This document shows, piece after piece, positions 1 to 5,486 of a stretch of 9,860 nucleotides of DNA. Within the stretch, counting starts at the first letter, position 1, and the number at the start of each line of letters is the position of its first letter. A program made the position numbers and the translations under genes. This stretch comes from TMED27 sp964351195. GTDB taxonomy: Bacteria; Pseudomonadota; Alphaproteobacteria; Micavibrionales; Micavibrionaceae. The DNA lies in NCBI GenBank assembly GCA_964351195.1, contig CAYGNI010000073.1:1-9860 (forward strand). The letters run 5' to 3'. The notes under the pieces are model-generated. The model did no database searches and was not told the origin of the DNA. It was given only the letters and a program-made list of their open reading frames with translations.

Positions 1-740
1 ACAAGCTTGCCCTCAAGGTCGATGGATTTAACCGTGTCATTCACTTTGGCGGAGCCTTGAATGACGCGGCCCGTCAAGCAGCGGCCAAGGAACGGGTCGG
101 AATCGAGCAAGGTGGCCAGCATCGCGAAAGGCGCATTTTTGTCGCCTTTAGGTGGCTCAACATGTTCAAGAACGAGATCCAGCAAGGGCGAGAGGTTTTC
201 GCGCGGATCATCCAGTTCTTTTACACACCAGCCGCTGCGCCCGGAAGCGTAGAGGATTGGGAAATCCAGCTGCTCGTCATTCGCATCCAAAGAAACGAAA
301 AGATCGAAGACCTCGTCGACGACTTCTTCGGGGCGGCCATCGGGACGATCGACTTTGTTGATAATGACGATCGGCTTGAGCCCTTGTTTGAGGGCTTTGC
401 CGAGAACGAATTTTGTTTGCGGCATGGGGCCTTCGGCCGCATCGGTGAGCAGGATAACGCCGTCTGCCATGTGGAGAACGCGTTCGACTTCGCCGCCGAA
501 ATCGGCGTGGCCGGGCGTGTCGATGATATTGATACGTGTCTCGCCCCATTGAATCGATGTTGGTTTGGCGAGGATCGTAATACCCCGTTCTTTTTCCAAA
601 TCGCCGGAATCCATAGCGCGTTCTTCAACGGCCTGATTCTCGCGGAACATGCCGCTTTGCTTCATCAAAGAGTCGATGAGGGTGGTTTTGCCGTGATCGA
701 CGTGGGCAATGATGGCGATGTTACGTAGCTGTTGAGTCAT
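1..740 (-). CDS. typA: Translational GTPase TypA/BipA, N-terminal part (runs off the window)
   Basis: This is a ribosome-binding GTPase of the EF-G/LepA class, acting in the cytoplasm in ribosome assembly and stress or cold adaptation (family knowledge). The 246 visible codons begin MTQQLRNIAII. They contain the complete G domain: G1 AHVDHGKT (residues 12-19), G2 RGITI (52-56), G3 DTPGH (74-78), G4 NKVD (128-131) and G5 around S166 (YAS). The DLEKERGITILAK and GHADFGGEVERV stretches are diagnostic for TypA rather than EF-G or LepA. The start of the beta-barrel domain 2 follows from about residue 205. The remainder, some 360 residues in typical family members, lies beyond position 1. The ATG at 738-740 is preceded by only a weak purine-rich GGA about 8 nt upstream, but the N-terminus aligns with the family without extension. 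The 171-bp gap upstream suggests its own promoter. Identification is firm. Confidence 0.97.
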   Translation of the reverse strand, partial: MTQQLRNIAIIAHVDHGKTTLIDSLMKQSGMFRENQAVEERAMDSGDLEKERGITILAKPTSIQWGETRINIIDTPGHADFGGEVERVLHMADGVILLTDAAEGPMPQTKFVLGKALKQGLKPIVIINKVDRPDGRPEEVVDEVFDLFVSLDANDEQLDFPILYASGRSGWCVKELDDPRENLSPLLDLVLEHVEPPKGDKNAPFAMLATLLDSDPFLGRCLTGRVIQGSAKVNDTVKSIDLEGKL

Positions 741-826
741 TTTCGTTTTCCGTGGGGTTAATGTTCGGCACGTATGTAACGGAAATGCGGGGAAAAGGGA
801 AGGGAATAATGCTTTCTTTTTTGCTT

Positions 827-844
827 CCCCCGCGGAAGCGGGGG
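827..844. repeat. GC-rich palindrome 1 (7-bp stem, GGAA loop)
   Basis: CCCCCGC at 827-833 pairs perfectly with GCGGGGG at 838-844 across a GGAA tetraloop. Neither strand has a convincing U-tract after the hairpin: the plus side continues CCTTTGCG and the minus side is A-rich. It closely resembles palindrome 2, which lies 24 bp to the right. Together they look like a REP-like or duplicated hairpin unit rather than a simple terminator. Confidence 0.6.
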
Positions 845-860
845 CCTTTGCGTCGATAGT

Positions 861-884
861 AAAAGATCCCCGCTTACGCGGGGA
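861..884 (-). terminator. Probable intrinsic terminator of the formyltransferase gene (palindrome 2)
   Basis: Read on the minus strand, TCCCCGC pairs with GCGGGGA around a GTAA loop (plus positions 867-884) and is followed by TCTTTTAC, a short U-tract. It sits about 28 nt beyond the stop codon of the minus-strand formyltransferase gene and upstream of typA, the right place and orientation for a terminator. The U-tract is short, so efficiency is uncertain. It may equally be a copy of a dispersed palindrome that happens to serve as terminator. Confidence 0.6.
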
Positions 885-911
885 AGGCACTAAAATTGGT
901 TAGGTGTCTTT

Positions 912-1751
912 TTAAAGCCGGGCTTCGGCGAAGTCGGTGAGGCAGACAAAGCCGTCTTTTACGGCGATGAGGACGAGTTTGTGCTGGAGGATGATGATCG
1001 TGCCGGGGGTGTGATCGTGCTTTTCTTCCCAGGCTTTGAATTCAAAGACGGACCAGAGTTTGTGATTGAAGAAAGCAAGGCAGCCAAAGCGGCCAAAGGC
1101 GCGTCCGTGTTTTAAAAGATCTTCTGTTTGTCGGTTCCAGTCGAGTGTGCGCATGGCATCGTCAGGAATGGGGGCTGTGTAAGCGTCTTTTTCATTTTGA
1201 GGCACCGCGCCGGTCCATTTATTGGGCAGATCTTTAATAAGATCGCTGGCGAGGTCCGGTGCTTTTGTGAGGATTTTTGCGCTGTAGGTTTCTACGCTCT
1301 CATCGGGCGCAAGCGTAATTTTATGCTGCGCCAAAATATCGCCCTGATCGAATTTTTCTGCAAGTTTATGGATGGTGATCCCTGCCGCGTTTTGCACATT
1401 ATCCATGATGATATGCGGGACGGGCATGAGGCCGCGGGCGCGCGGAAGATAGCTGGGGTGCAGGTTGATGCCGAAAGCTTTGCTTTCATCAATCGGCGTG
1501 ATTTTGAAGGGGTAGCCTGCGGCGATGAAAAGGGCTGCGCCTTTGTCAATAAAGCTGTCGATGTGGATGTCTTCGGTAGGGCTTTGGATGAAAGGGATGT
1601 TTTTTTGCGCAGCAAGGGATTGGCAATTCAGGTTAAAATTAAAAACCTGATCGCATTCAAAGCTCATGATGCCGATGAGATCGTGCCCGTCTTTGATCAA
1701 CCTTTCGGCGACCGGCAACATAAAATCATAGCCTAAGAAAACGAATTTCAT
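912..1751 (-). CDS. Formyltransferase-fold protein (Fmt-like, substrate unknown)
   Basis: The 279-residue protein belongs to the 10-formyltetrahydrofolate-dependent formyltransferase superfamily. The N-terminal Rossmann-like domain starts at residue 1 (KFVFLGYDFMLPVAERL). The catalytic Asn-x-His is N96 and H98 in GINLHPSYLPRARG, and the catalytic Asp is D135 in KFDQGDIL, matching the Asn-His-Asp triad of glycinamide ribonucleotide and methionyl-tRNA formyltransferases. A C-terminal section from about residue 200 (LDWNRQTEDLLKHGRAFGRF) resembles the Fmt C-terminal domain. The protein is shorter than typical Fmt (about 310 residues), and the motif reads SYLPRARGLMP instead of the usual SLLPRWRGAAP. 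It is therefore probably a paralogue acting on a sugar nucleotide, amino acid or other amine, not the housekeeping fmt. The ATG at 1749-1751 lacks a clear Shine-Dalgarno. The gene lies 39 bp downstream of the mini rod protein gene and may share its transcript. Confidence 0.85.
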   Translation of the reverse strand: MKFVFLGYDFMLPVAERLIKDGHDLIGIMSFECDQVFNFNLNCQSLAAQKNIPFIQSPTEDIHIDSFIDKGAALFIAAGYPFKITPIDESKAFGINLHPSYLPRARGLMPVPHIIMDNVQNAAGITIHKLAEKFDQGDILAQHKITLAPDESVETYSAKILTKAPDLASDLIKDLPNKWTGAVPQNEKDAYTAPIPDDAMRTLDWNRQTEDLLKHGRAFGRFGCLAFFNHKLWSVFEFKAWEEKHDHTPGTIIILQHKLVLIAVKDGFVCLTDFAEARL

Positions 1752-1790
1752 GGGTATGAGTATCGGCTATATTGGGAAGAGGCTCAAGTT

Positions 1791-2036
1791 TTATACTTTT
1801 TCGTCAAAAATACGAAAGAGATCGTCCGAAAGCTCGGAGGCTGTTCTAATGGTGGCCAGATTGGCTTTATACTCAGTTTCCGCCAAAATCAGGTTTACAG
1901 CTTCTTCGCTGAGGTTAACCTCATCTTGGCCTTCGGCGACCGGTGTTGTGAGGTTGGCAATATTTGCAGCACTTTCATTCACCTTTTTGGCGGCGCTTTG
2001 TAATCCTGCTAATCCTGAATTTATTGCTTCAATCAT
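1791..2036 (-). CDS. Mini flagellar rod-like protein (FlgC/FlgG-type ends without the central domain)
   Basis: The 81-residue protein begins IEAINSGLAGLQSAAKKVN and continues with SAANIANLTTP, the N-terminal helix and ANxxN/T signature of flagellar rod and hook proteins. It ends with VNLSEEAVNLILAETEYK and ANLATIRTASELSDDL, which matches the C-terminal helix (flg_bbr_C type, EExVxLIxAExxYxAN). FlgC is about 135 residues, so here the two coiled-coil helices are joined almost directly (linker about residues 30-40). It is probably exported and assembled, or acts as a rod accessory or assembly factor; that is inference. No other flagellar gene is visible. There is no Shine-Dalgarno before the ATG at 2034-2036. 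A TAAAAT hexamer lies 6 nt upstream, so a leaderless transcript is possible. Coding status is supported by the clear family match. Confidence 0.8.
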   Translation of the reverse strand: MIEAINSGLAGLQSAAKKVNESAANIANLTTPVAEGQDEVNLSEEAVNLILAETEYKANLATIRTASELSDDLFRIFDEKV

Positions 2037-2087
2037 AGTTCTATTTTAACATGGAAATGGTTAAAGAGTGAATAAGGTTAATATATA
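2037..2087. promoter_or_regulatory. AT-rich divergent intergenic region between the mini rod gene and the MAPEG gene
   Basis: This 51-bp AT-rich gap separates divergent start codons, so promoters for both directions must lie here or reach into the genes. On the minus strand a TAAAAT hexamer (5 of 6 to the -10 consensus) ends 6 nt before the ATG at 2036, with only a poor -35 (TTCACT, spacer 18). On the plus strand AAGG at 2074-2077 is the likely Shine-Dalgarno for the ATG at 2088, with a 10-nt spacing. Promoter assignments are tentative. Confidence 0.4.
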
Positions 2088-2468
2088 ATGATAACAGGAA
2101 TTTACGCGGCGGTTTTTGTTTTGGCGCAGATGGCGATGATTGTTTGGATCGCCAAAACGCGCTGGCGTGAGCAGGTGCCATTGGGGGATGGTGACAGCGA
2201 TGTTTTGAAGCGTCGTAGCCGTGTTTACGGCAATTTTGTCGAAACGGTCTGGCCGGCGATGATTTTGATGGCGCTTGCGGAGTTCGGCGGCGCGGCGCAC
2301 TGGATTATTCATTGGATGGGCGGGCTTATGATTTTGTCGCGTCTTGCGCATGCGCGCGGGCTTTTGACCGGGCCGGGATATGGGCCTTTTCGGATGATCG
2401 GGATGTTGCTTACGATGGCTGTGTTTATGATAGGTGCAGGTCTGTGCATTGCTCTGGCGGCTTTTTGA
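2088..2468 (+). CDS. MAPEG family membrane protein
   Basis: The 126-residue protein consists largely of hydrophobic helices: about 3-22, 53-70, 72-88 and 102-124. This fits the four-helix membrane-associated eicosanoid/glutathione metabolism (MAPEG) fold. The family signature RxxxNxxE-P is seen as R45-VYG-N49-FV-E52-TVW-P56, and the SRLAHARGL loop around residues 84-92 matches the later RxxH-G region. Bacterial members such as YecN are mostly uncharacterised; some are glutathione-dependent, so no substrate is assigned. Location is the inner membrane. It is the only plus-strand gene in the window. Its last 44 bp overlap the 3' end of a convergent transporter gene, and no terminator is visible after it. 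The start is supported by AAGG 10 nt upstream. Confidence 0.85.
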   Translation: MITGIYAAVFVLAQMAMIVWIAKTRWREQVPLGDGDSDVLKRRSRVYGNFVETVWPAMILMALAEFGGAAHWIIHWMGGLMILSRLAHARGLLTGPGYGPFRMIGMLLTMAVFMIGAGLCIALAAF

Positions 2469-3342
2469 GCTTGTGCTCGCGGTAGATGATGAACAGGTTA
2501 GCCGCGATGATGAGGGTTGCGCCCGCGATGACATTCCATTCCGGAATGCGGTCCCAAAACAGATAATCAAACAATACGGACCAAATGAGCATAGTGTACA
2601 TGATTGGCGCGATGATGGAGGCTTCGCCGATGCGGTAGCTTTGGGTTTTGGCCAGCAGCGCGAGTGTGCCGGTCGCACCGAGGCCACAGATGATCCCCGT
2701 TACGACCCATGCTTTGTCGATGGAAATGGCGGTGATTGGTGTTTGTGAAAACGGCCAGAACAGCGCTGTCGAGAGGGTTCCAAATAACAAGAAGTAGAAG
2801 GTTGTGGTGATGGATTTTTCGGTTTTTCCCATCCAGCGCAAAGTGACATCGACGGAGCCGGACATAAAGCCCCAACCCAAACCGGCGGCTAGGCCGATGA
2901 GCGGGATGCTCATATCGGCGGGGTTGGCGGCGATAGCTACGCCGATAAATCCGACAAGTACAGCGCTAAAACGAAAGACACCGATTTTTTCTTTGAGAAT
3001 GAGCGCGGAGAGGAGCACGGTGAAGAGCGGTGAGGTAAAGAGCAGTATCGTCGTTTCGGCGAGGGTGAGGATTGAAACCGTCCACATGCCAAGGGCAATG
3101 CCGATGGTGCCGATGAAGCTGCGAAAGAGATGCGCCCAAGGGCGACTGGTTTTATAAAAGATAAAATTGCGGATGGCGAAAAGCCAGATCAGCAAAAGGA
3201 TGATTGAGGCGATGTTGCGCCAGAATGTGACTTCGATAGGGTCGAAATATTGTGCTAATAGTTTTGCAAACAGGCTCATGCCACCGAGCATGGCCGCATT
3301 GAAAGTGGCGAAGCCTGCGGCGATGAGGGTATTATCTTTCAC
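2425..3342 (-). CDS. EamA/DMT-family transporter, downstream copy (GTG start)
   Basis: The 305-residue inner-membrane protein has about ten hydrophobic helices arranged as two EamA repeats, roughly residues 7-140 and 148-292. The first repeat shows the usual FNAAMLGGMSLFAKLL and VTFWRNIASIILLL stretches (helices 1 and 2), and the protein ends with a basic tail YREHKLKK. The drug/metabolite transporter superfamily moves small metabolites, amino acids or nucleosides; no substrate can be read from sequence. The start is GTG at 3340-3342, chosen because the reading frame upstream is closed and helix 1 begins a few residues later. It overlaps the upstream transporter's 3' end by 11 bp, implying translational coupling. 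Similarity to the neighbour (for example IIAANLFIIYRE versus IIAASLFIVYRE) indicates tandem duplication. The 3' end overlaps the convergent MAPEG gene by 44 bp. Confidence 0.9.
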   Translation of the reverse strand: MKDNTLIAAGFATFNAAMLGGMSLFAKLLAQYFDPIEVTFWRNIASIILLLIWLFAIRNFIFYKTSRPWAHLFRSFIGTIGIALGMWTVSILTLAETTILLFTSPLFTVLLSALILKEKIGVFRFSAVLVGFIGVAIAANPADMSIPLIGLAAGLGWGFMSGSVDVTLRWMGKTEKSITTTFYFLLFGTLSTALFWPFSQTPITAISIDKAWVVTGIICGLGATGTLALLAKTQSYRIGEASIIAPIMYTMLIWSVLFDYLFWDRIPEWNVIAGATLIIAANLFIIYREHKLKKPPEQCTDLHLS

Positions 3343-4231
3343 GGTTTTTCACTTTATTCTCTCGGTAAACAATAAACAGGCTGGCGGCGATGATGGTCCC
3401 CGCTCCAATGAAAACCGGCAGCCCGGGAACATAATTCCAAATGAGGATATCACAGCCTGTGGCCCAGATTATACCGGTATAATTCAGGATTGATACGATG
3501 GCGGCGGGCGCATATTTGAATGCGTTGACGATGCAAAGCTGCGCCATTCCGCCCGTTATGCCCATACCTAAAAATAGCGGGAGATTTTCCGGTGCGATGG
3601 GTTGCCAGAAAAAAGGTACAATGAAGGCCGGGATGATTGTCCCTAATGCGATGAGGTAGAATGTCGCGGTCATTGGGTTTTCTGTTCTGATATAGCGCGC
3701 GATGGTCATCATGACGGCTTGCATGAAGGCGGCCGTTAACCCGGCGATAATGCCGATCATGACGACTTGACCGGAGGGTTGCGCCATATAGGCGACGCCG
3801 CAAAACCCGACCAGAATAGCGCTCCAGCGATAGGGGCCGACATGTTCTTTGAGGAATAAAAAGCCCAGAACCGGGAGCAACAAGGATGCGGTGAAAAGCA
3901 GGACGGTGGCGTCTGCCATTGGAAGAATTTTGTATGAGGTGAAAGTAACGCTCAAACATAGCGTGGCCATTGTGGCGCGGCTGAGGATCGCGACTGGTTT
4001 TTTGGTTTTGAAGATCTCGAATTTTTTCGTAAGCATGATGAAAGTTATAAAAGGCACGAATACGATGAGGTTGCGATAGAAGACGAGCTCTACCACATGG
4101 TGCGTGTCGCTCAAGAGTTTTGCGCAGGCGTTGGTCAGCGCAAAGCACAAAAAGGCGACAAGGGCGAATGCTACGCCTTTGAGGATTTTGTCTTGCGGGA
4201 CGTCTTTTATGGTTAAAACTGGGTCTGTCAT
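3332..4231 (-). CDS. EamA/DMT-family transporter, upstream copy
   Basis: The 299-residue inner-membrane protein has the same two-EamA-repeat, ten-helix layout as the next gene (repeats about residues 17-150 and 157-290), preceded by a hydrophilic N-terminus of about 15 residues. Helix 1 is GVAFALVAFLCFALTNACAKLL, followed by the typical VELVFYRNLI of helix 2. The substrate is unknown. The ATG at 4229-4231 has a good Shine-Dalgarno, AGGA, 5 nt upstream. The 3' end overlaps the GTG start of the paralogue by 11 bp, so the two are almost certainly one transcription unit. The start codon is only about 19 nt from the run of T that ends the ilvC terminator. Expression therefore needs either read-through from ilvC or a promoter buried in the terminator or ilvC 3' end. 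Confidence 0.9.
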   Translation of the reverse strand: MTDPVLTIKDVPQDKILKGVAFALVAFLCFALTNACAKLLSDTHHVVELVFYRNLIVFVPFITFIMLTKKFEIFKTKKPVAILSRATMATLCLSVTFTSYKILPMADATVLLFTASLLLPVLGFLFLKEHVGPYRWSAILVGFCGVAYMAQPSGQVVMIGIIAGLTAAFMQAVMMTIARYIRTENPMTATFYLIALGTIIPAFIVPFFWQPIAPENLPLFLGMGITGGMAQLCIVNAFKYAPAAIVSILNYTGIIWATGCDILIWNYVPGLPVFIGAGTIIAASLFIVYRENKVKNRER

Positions 4232-4250
4232 ATGTTCCTATGCTGGCACA

Positions 4251-4287
4251 AAAAAAAGAGCTGCGATATCTCATCACAGCTCTTTTT
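4251..4287 (-). terminator. Strong intrinsic terminator after ilvC
   Basis: On the minus strand GAGCTG pairs with CAGCTC (plus 4277-4282 with 4258-4263) and is followed by a run of at least seven T. The stem is extended by A:T pairs (plus 4253-4257 with 4283-4287), so the structure could also work on the plus strand. It lies about 20 nt past the ilvC stop codon, ending the branched-chain cluster. Confidence 0.85.
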
Positions 4288-4306
4288 ATACATTATGTGG
4301 TGAATT

Positions 4307-5380
4307 TTAGTTTTTGTCTTTGTCGACGAGCTTGTTCGCGCCGATCCAAGGCATCATGCCGCGAAGCTTTGCACCTGTTGCTTCGATTGGGTGTTTGGCT
4401 TCACGTTCACGGATTTCCACAAGGCGCGAAAGGCCTTCTTTGTTGCCGCCCATAAAGTCCTGCACGAATTTACCGGATTGGATATCGGCCAAGATGCGTT
4501 TCATTTCTTCTTTTGTTTCGGGTGTAATCACGCGCGGGCCGGACACATAATCGCCAAATTCCGCCGTGTTTGAGATGGAATAGCGCATATTGGCCAAGCC
4601 GCCTTCATACATCAAATCAACGATCAATTTTAATTCGTGAAGGCATTCGAAATAGGCCATTTCCGGCGGGTAGCCCGCTTCGCAAAGGACTTCGTAGCCC
4701 GCTTTGACAAGCTCGGATGTACCGCCGCACAGAACGGCTTGTTCGCCGAAAAGGTCGGTTTCGCACTCGTCCTTGAAGGTTGTTTCGATGATACCCGAGC
4801 GCCCGCCACCAACAGCAGAGGCGTATGAAAGGGCGAGGTCTTTGGCTTTGCCGGATGCGTCCTGGGCCACGGCGATCAAACAAGGAACGCCGCCGCCGCG
4901 CTGGTATTCGCCGCGCACGGTGTGGCCGGGGCCTTTTGGTGCGACCATGATCACGTCCAAATCAGCGCGGGGCTTGATAAGGTCGAAATGGATGTTGAGG
5001 CCGTGGGCGAACATCAATGTTGCGCCTTCTTTGAGATTGCCCTCCAGGTCATCTTTGTAAAGGTCGGCTTGATGTTCATCGGGGGTGAGGATCATGACGA
5101 CGTCTGCCTCGGCGGCGGCCTCTGCTGGCGTCATGACGGTGAAGCCTGCGTTTTCAGCTTTAGGGGCGGATGATGATCCGTCGCGCAGACCGATGATGAC
5201 GTTTTCAACGCCGCTATCCTTGATGTTTTGCGCGTGCGCGTGGCCTTGAGAGCCATAGCCGATGATGGCGACTTTTTTCGCTTTGATCAGGTCAAGATCA
5301 CAATCTTTGTCGTAGTACACGTTCAAAGATGTCGTGTTTTCAGGAACATTGTTCGGGTCAATTGCTTCCGCTTGTGCCAT
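4307..5380 (-). CDS. ilvC: Ketol-acid reductoisomerase (NADP+), class I
   Basis: This cytoplasmic enzyme converts acetolactate or acetohydroxybutyrate to the dihydroxy acid by Mg2+-dependent alkyl migration and NADPH reduction, the second shared step of valine, isoleucine and leucine synthesis. With the start chosen here it has 357 residues. The Rossmann motif is GYGSQG at 41-46. The loop GLRDGSSS at 64-71 has Arg and Ser residues typical of NADPH preference. The KGPGHTVRGEY motif is at 149-159. Metal ligands D209 and E213 are in TDLFGEQ, with E245 and E249 in the C-terminal knotted domain and NTAEFG at 271-276. A longer frame would begin at 5449, but the ATG at 5378-5380 has GAAAGG 7 nt upstream. 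Even so, the protein carries about 19 residues before the usual NVYYDKD start. It follows the other ilv genes but is separated from them by an unrelated gene. Confidence 0.96.
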   Translation of the reverse strand: MAQAEAIDPNNVPENTTSLNVYYDKDCDLDLIKAKKVAIIGYGSQGHAHAQNIKDSGVENVIIGLRDGSSSAPKAENAGFTVMTPAEAAAEADVVMILTPDEHQADLYKDDLEGNLKEGATLMFAHGLNIHFDLIKPRADLDVIMVAPKGPGHTVRGEYQRGGGVPCLIAVAQDASGKAKDLALSYASAVGGGRSGIIETTFKDECETDLFGEQAVLCGGTSELVKAGYEVLCEAGYPPEMAYFECLHELKLIVDLMYEGGLANMRYSISNTAEFGDYVSGPRVITPETKEEMKRILADIQSGKFVQDFMGGNKEGLSRLVEIREREAKHPIEATGAKLRGMMPWIGANKLVDKDKN

Positions 5381-5467
5381 TTTGGGGCCTTTCTTCTTTG
5401 GTAAATTCGTATGTGGAAGCAATAAACAAGGTTTTTCCCCAAGAATCAAGGGGAAATCAAGGGAAAA
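5381..5467 (-). promoter_or_regulatory. ilvC upstream region: inverted and direct repeats, possible promoter
   Basis: An 11-bp unit is directly repeated in tandem (plus 5444-5454 AATCAAGGGGA and 5455-5465 AATCAAGGGAA, one mismatch). Overlapping it, TTTCCCC (5434-5440) and GGGGAAA (5450-5456) form an inverted repeat with a 9-nt loop. On the minus strand TTGATT, then 17 nt, then TTTATT gives a weak sigma70-like match placed on this repeat. The Shine-Dalgarno GAAAGG is at 5388-5393. The arrangement suggests that ilvC has a separate promoter with an operator or leader hairpin. This is inference from repeat layout only. Confidence 0.4.
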
Positions 5468-5486
5468 CGCCCGGAATTATTGGGCG
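5464..5486 (-). terminator. Terminator overlapping the stop codon of the unknown gene
   Basis: On the minus strand CGCCC (plus 5482-5486) pairs with GGGCG (5468-5472) across a 9-nt loop and is followed by TTTTCCC. The TAA stop codon (5477-5479) lies in the loop. The stem is short and the U-tract has only four residues, so strength is moderate at best. Confidence 0.5.

Noticed and set aside
57..728. Long plus-strand open frame (223 codons) opposite typA
   Set aside because: It is an antisense shadow of a well-conserved GTPase gene; the translation has no recognisable domain.
827..884. Two similar palindromes as a possible CRISPR remnant
   Set aside because: There are only two short units of unequal sequence, no regular spacer length and no cas genes.
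1128..1736. Plus-strand open frame of 202 codons opposite the formyltransferase gene
   Set aside because: The opposite strand encodes the complete Asn-His-Asp enzyme; this frame mirrors its codon bias and resembles no family.
2084..2089. Perfect TATAAT on the plus strand at the MAPEG start
   Set aside because: It overlaps the start codon itself, so a transcript from it could not encode the full protein; the AAGG upstream supports normal initiation.
3450..4277. Minus-strand frame of 275 codons overlapping the first transporter in another frame
   Set aside because: The product is rich in Arg and His with no hydrophobic helices, typical of an out-of-frame reading of a membrane protein gene.
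5381..5449. Upstream in-frame ATG extending ilvC by 23 residues
   Set aside because: It starts within the repeat region, lacks a Shine-Dalgarno and has no counterpart in the family, while the ATG at 5380 has GAAAGG at proper distance.
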